Assembly (NCBI RefSeq): GCF_037975245.1
Contig: NC_092572.1
Location: 7,581,501-7,645,500, forward strand
Reading direction: 5' to 3'
Length of the DNA stretch: 64,000 nucleotides
Source of the DNA: Apostichopus japonicus
Taxonomy: Eukaryota > Echinodermata > Holothuroidea > Aspidochirotida > Stichopodidae
The position numbers and the translations under genes are program-made. A model generated the notes under the pieces. It searched no databases, was not told the origin of the DNA, and saw nothing but the letters and a program-made list of their open reading frames with translations. Shown piece by piece: positions 59,620-64,000 of this stretch. Position 1 is the stretch's first letter, and every line of letters starts with the position of its first letter.

Positions 59620-60778
59620 GTGAAGTAATATATTTATTAGATAATTGTTCCTGGTGGACAATCAGAGTCTCCATTTCTTTTTCTGGAAATATACTACATG
59701 ATTATTGTAGATTCATGGCGAGATGATCATTGGACATTAACTTTGTTTTTCCTCATCCGACAAAACATCATTTTACTATCCTTTCCTTCATTTTTGGCAT
59801 CTTCTGTAATCAATTGTGGTCATTTTGCTTTCTTTGGTTACCTCATTAATTATTTTTATAATTCTACTCCAAATGATTTTTTAACACTTTCGGAATTTTC
59901 TCAGCAACCCTGTACCATCGATATACTGTCGTTATTTAACAGTTTTATTAAATCGATTTTTTTTTTGGATCCGACTTGACTTTCAATGTTTCGTCTATAC
60001 TAGAGTCTAACACAGTTGAATCAGGAATCAAGGTTAATTCGGGCATTGCTTGTGAGTTTAATATTATTTGCAAGTTTTCTGAATATACTGAATAAACCAA
60101 ACAATTTTACCTTTGAATACGGTAGGGCGAACGAAAATATCCTGTCGTCAACTTTACGAGACGTTAGCCAACCCTTGAGCTTTTTATATTTGGACCATGT
60201 TTATTTTATTATCGAATACATTTTCGACCGTCAGATTAATATCAGGCTCAACTTCCTTTTGGAGGAGATTTATACGTTACTCTTTATCGTTAGACGGATT
60301 CTCGTGGGTTGCACTTGCACTAATGGTAAACATCAATAGTTTATCAAGCCCATCCAGGAGTACTTGAAACTTATTATTCAGAAACACTTCAGCACTATCG
60401 TCCACCGTCAAATTGATTCCAACAGGCATATTTTCTTACAAGTTTGGAAAGTAACTTCGAGGGATCAACCTCTTTAAGGTGAATATATATAAATTAGGTT
60501 CACTGATTTGATCCTTTTTGACAACTTTCAGAGGTTTCATCTTTGATATCCAATCGCTAACCAAGTGTTGAGTGTAGGTTGTCTTCCCGTAACCTAAATT
60601 TGCTGTAATGAAGACCCGATTTCTATATAAATTAGACTCCCGTGGAGACCATGTTAGTGTGGGTGCACTGACAAGTGTATCGACACAAGGTCATTTATCG
60701 GTATAGGCTCACCCAATGGAGCATCAGTTCTCGCAGTACGTTATCCATCTACTAGAATATTGTTCTTTTCCAAAGAAA
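59620..60778 (-). pseudogene. Decayed NACHT exon (paralog of 44.7-46.84 kb)
   Basis: Long stretches match the receptor-2 NACHT exon on the same strand: the acceptor region at ~60,778, the GGTTACGGGAAGACAACC Walker A coding stretch (60,573-60,592 area), the TACTCCTGGATGGGCTTGAT Walker B coding stretch (~60,345-60,365), and the CGTAAA..GACG sensor area near 60,150. Stops and frameshifts break the frame at several places. The charged insertion is partly kept (59,700-60,000). Exon parts beyond it and the LRR-like exon are deleted or displaced, and a LINE sits in the following intron. It is certainly non-functional as an NLR. Confidence 0.85.
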
Positions 60779-61019
60779 AGTGTTAAAGATGTTTGTAACT
60801 CCATGGTTGTAAACCTTATGGTGTATTAAAAGGAATGTTTTCAATGGGTATGGACTTTATAATTTGCATCTACATTTGACGATGGCAGGTGAAGATGTCA
60901 TCAGTACTGAACATAAAACTGTTACGTCATGAACACTACAAGTATTATACATGCGTGTTAAAGGCTTAAATTAAATGAATATAATTTAATAGTTATAACC
61001 GTTATTTTGTGAAGCAGTC

Positions 61020-61450
61020 GAGTAAAGTCTCCTTGCTTTGGAATAATAATGTGGAGGAAAAAATAGTCTTTGAGAGACTTTTCTTCGCGCTTTGGTTTTG
61101 GCTTTTTATTTCCTAATATCAGAACAGATATGGAATTTATTCAAATAAATGCATAAACAGGAACACATTGTGTACAAAGACTACGAAGTATTATTAAGAT
61201 ATAATGTCCTTCTTACCATGTATTGGTCCGCAACGGTGTGTATTTATAGTGTGTATCTATATACGATAATAATATATCATAAAAATACTATACGGTCGCT
61301 TCAACTTCTGTGCCGCTGTCAATATACAACATTTATTTGATGGATCTTTGTAAAATACATTGTTCTTTTCATATGAATAAAAGCGAGGTTAATTAACGGT
61401 CTAGGTGCGTCTATGGCAGCATGATTAAAGAACGACGGTTTAACGCAAGT
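61020..61450 (-). pseudogene. Decayed cytoplasmic exons of an Ig-TM-NACHT receptor
   Basis: About 61,117-61,070 matches the second cytoplasmic exon, but the donor GTACGA has become a non-GT sequence. About 61,257-61,218 matches the first cytoplasmic exon with its donor intact but its acceptor lost. Homology to receptor introns continues to ~61,450. The TM and Ig exons are absent. The order, cytoplasmic exons then NACHT, is the same as in receptor 2. Confidence 0.65.
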
Positions 61451-61719
61451 GATGCATGGGGCACGAGATTTATAATTTACCGAATGGTTTGCTATACTTT
61501 CCAGAAATACCAACGAAGCATATTGTTCATCCCCAATACCCTTTATAGCTGGAAAATCACGTATTAATGAGAACAGCATCATTCAATGAAACTGTGTAGT
61601 CCCTTTCATGACTGACAAGCGTTCTCGAGTTCTAGTTGAGTCTTTGAGTTTGTAAGCCAAATAGGGCTGCAGATTCAGTATTATACTCAGTATTTTGTAT
61701 TCATTTAATTGTAAGGACC

Positions 61720-62055
61720 TACCTTTGCAAAACATTATAACTGAGCAAACTAGCCCCAGTTTTTTTTTTTTGACAGCATGTAGCTAAGCATGTTTTGCGC
61801 TTTATACTCAACCAGAAATAGCGTTACTACAATACAGTGATATTGTGTGCAACGTCATCTCATGCTGTTATCGGTGATTGTATTAGTATGTACTTATTGA
61901 ATGAACTTTTAGTTTCGTATTTACTTGTACATTTGTAACGATGCCCCTGGCAATATAAAGTACGAATATCATAGTAGTGTATAATCGCTCAACGCTAGAA
62001 TGCCACATATCTGATCAGTCTTTTGAGCGAAGTGTGTAGAGCTTGACAGAGAAAT
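61720..62055 (+). promoter_or_regulatory. Upstream region of kinase-like receptor 2, with TATA box
   Basis: Closely similar to 30,410-30,735. TATAAAG at 61954-61960 is again 96 bp before the ATG. The conservation of position in both copies supports its use as a core promoter, although recent duplication alone could explain it. Confidence 0.5.
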
Positions 62056-64000
62056 ATGGCCGTATTGAGTAACGTTCTGAACAGCGATGGTTTACCGGCA
62101 ATACTAATAGGTAAGAATTTTATTTCTAAAGGTTATATACAAACAAAATGCTATCGGTAAACAATTTGTTGCTACTAGCTTTAAAAATATAACAATAAAT
62201 GAATAACAAATTACCTCTTTCTAGTTTCACAATATGGCAACTTAACATCTGATTGGCATTGTCTGTTTTGCCGAGAGAATTTGCAGTAACATGTAAAGAA
62301 ACACACAACATTAACCGTCATAGTTAAATAATTCAGGATGAAATCACTTTATTTCAGAACGTTCAAATGTTAAACGAAATGTGGTGAATTATGAAGTTAG
62401 ATAATCAATGCGGTTTTCTGTTCACTTAAGTTTACATTTGGTATATAATAATCACAGAATATCAACTCGTGATATTTCTGCAGGACTCTCTGCTCATGAT
62501 AACAATAGAGTTCTAAGGGTGCCCCTAATAACTAGCACATTCCATGTTTTTCTTGTTTCCAATTATAGTATTACCAACAATTGAAATTGTTGGGGAAAAC
62601 GTGGTTGTGAATACGGATACTAGGAGGTCACTTGCGGCCATTGAGGGTTCGGATGTTGAGATACAATGTGCTATTTTCAACACAATCCTACCGTCAAACG
62701 TGACGCGGTTACAGAACGGAATTTATAACAGAACTGACACTTTTAATGACGTCACGAAACTAGAGATGAGAAATTTGACATCAAATTTGAAGTTCGAAAT
62801 GAGAGTCAATATTCAAAATTTCACATGTAAAGTTAATGGCAGATATGTAGTCAACCAAGACAGTGAAATTTTAATTCATATCCAAAATCCTGAGTCAATT
62901 ACACCGGACGACACATCAGGTAACAATTTAGTTCATTTGTGACTTCCATGTAATTATAGTTTGGACTCGCAACGAGATACCTCAGTGAAACGTTATTGAA
63001 GCTCGGTACAGCTTTCTTCACTGTCTCAGACAAGCAAATGCTGTATTTGATTGTTCGTTCCCTTAATCAGTGGTAATTTGGGTTACAAAGAGAATACTAA
63101 TATCAATTGTAACCGGACTTTATTATTTAAAGGAACTATGTAATTAATGAAGTGCCCTTAACACAAGAAAAAAAATACAAATCTTTTTCTTTACTCATTT
63201 AATCTATACAGGTACTGATGAAGGCAAAATGGGCGTAAATTATTTTATCGTACCAATCCTCTTTACTATATCGACCTTGACGAGTTTAGTGATGTTTTAT
63301 AAAGTTCAAAGGACGTAAATATATGCTATGATGGTATTGATATTGGAGTAATCTATTCATACTGACTAAGGAAAACAAACTACATACTTTGAAACGTCAC
63401 TGAAAACGTATTCATTTAATGAGGCAAACGAAGATTCAGAAGTAGTTTGCCACAAAATTGAGACTATATTTGTATATTTCACGTGGCCAGTATAATATTT
63501 GGAAGATTATCAAATTGCTGAACTATTTCCTGTCGCCCTTCTTGCAATTGGTAATCTTTCAAAGGAGCTGTTAGGTAAGTTTGGAGAATATAAGTAGCTT
63601 AGCATTGCAGCTTACATGACTGAGATTAATTTCAAAATAAAAACAATGTCTCAAGGGCAACCCTCTTCTGTCAATTTTGTGTATCCGAAAATAGTTAATA
63701 GCTATAAAACTACTAAAAATTCAATCCGACTTCCACATGAATTCTCCACATCTTGATAAGCATTTCCAAAATAAATTAAAACTCAATTTCTGAATAAGAA
63801 TAAACATTCCTGTTGGGAATAAACAGGTCAATATTTTGATAAAGGAAGGGAAAATGCAAGTATAATTTAATTATGCAAATTAAAAAAAAACAGAAAAGAA
63901 AAAACAAGCATAAAGATAAAACTTTAGTCAATTTTAAAAATCGGGAGCATAACGTGATGTCCATTTCATGTCTGTGCTGTTAAGGAATTGGTATATGTGA
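62056..64000 (+). CDS. Kinase-like Ig receptor paralog, first Ig exon deleted, runs off the window
   Basis: Exon 1 (62056-62110, MAVLSNVLNSDGLPAILI) and the exon at 62569-62919 (second Ig domain) closely match the gene at 30.7 kb. The first Ig exon and ~880 bp around it are missing: homology jumps from the equivalent of 31,175 to 32,055 near 62,490. Joining the remaining exons still keeps phase 1, giving a one-Ig receptor. The Ig core Trp (NVTWLQNG in the other copy) is Arg here (NVTRLQNG). The TM exon (from 63212) has lost its donor: the other copy reads CAAA|GTACGT, this one CAAAGGACGT. A GTAAAT 4 nt downstream would shift the frame. The gene may be a pseudogene or a truncated form; the remaining exons lie outside the window. 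Confidence 0.75.

Noticed and set aside
59698-60339. Two plus-strand frames of ~100 codons
   Set aside because: They are antisense to the decayed NACHT copy.

Overview
The window looks like nuclear DNA of a marine invertebrate. It is AT-rich, with spliced genes (GT-AG introns of 0.1 to 4.6 kb), TA and CA microsatellites, LINE and Penelope-like retroelement debris, DNA-transposon relics, and multi-exon Ig-domain receptors. The gene types (NACHT/LRR, Ig receptors, a receptor-tyrosine-kinase-like gene, BEN protein) suggest a deuterostome, most likely an echinoderm and perhaps a sea cucumber. That placement is inference; no species-diagnostic gene is present.

Layout. 1-10.9 kb is an inserted, transposon-like block. 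It carries a minus-strand Tnp2/CACTA-type transposase gene (apparent 1-nt frameshift), a divergent six-exon plus-strand BEN-domain gene of 377 codons, two ~385-bp direct repeats at the left, and an AGTTGAACC-type minisatellite at the right. 10.9-19.6 kb is a minus-strand receptor gene (receptor 1: signal peptide, two Ig domains, transmembrane segment, short cytoplasmic exons). Its introns hold a large AGGTCA-rich tandem array and a palindromic minisatellite, and its homology stops at the transposon block. 19.6-30.4 kb is repeat-rich spacer with a TTAA-flanked MITE, a Penelope-like remnant and a remnant of the receptor/NACHT locus. 30.7-40.4 kb is a plus-strand, 13-exon Ig receptor with an intracellular tyrosine-kinase-like domain that lacks the catalytic residues (617 codons). 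43.9-51.0 kb is a second minus-strand receptor (receptor 2). Its Ig-Ig-TM exons are followed, in compatible splice phase, by a 2.1-kb NACHT exon and LRR-like exons. 51-61.6 kb is spacer with retroelement pieces, a decayed NACHT copy holding a LINE insertion, and a decayed tail-exon copy. 62.06 kb to the window end is the start of a second kinase-like receptor, which has lost the first Ig exon.

Organisation. The two signal-peptide exons of the minus-strand receptors lie 31.40 kb apart, and the two ATGs of the plus-strand receptors lie 31.32 kb apart. The window therefore shows two tandem units of ~31 kb: an Ig-TM-NACHT receptor (-), spacer, a receptor/NACHT remnant (-), and an Ig receptor pseudokinase (+). 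The main hypothesis is a birth-and-death cluster of immune-type receptors. One family appears to couple extracellular Ig domains directly, across the membrane, to a NACHT-LRR signalling module. The other ends in a pseudokinase. All exon joins come from reading splice sites and phase by eye and have no transcript support.
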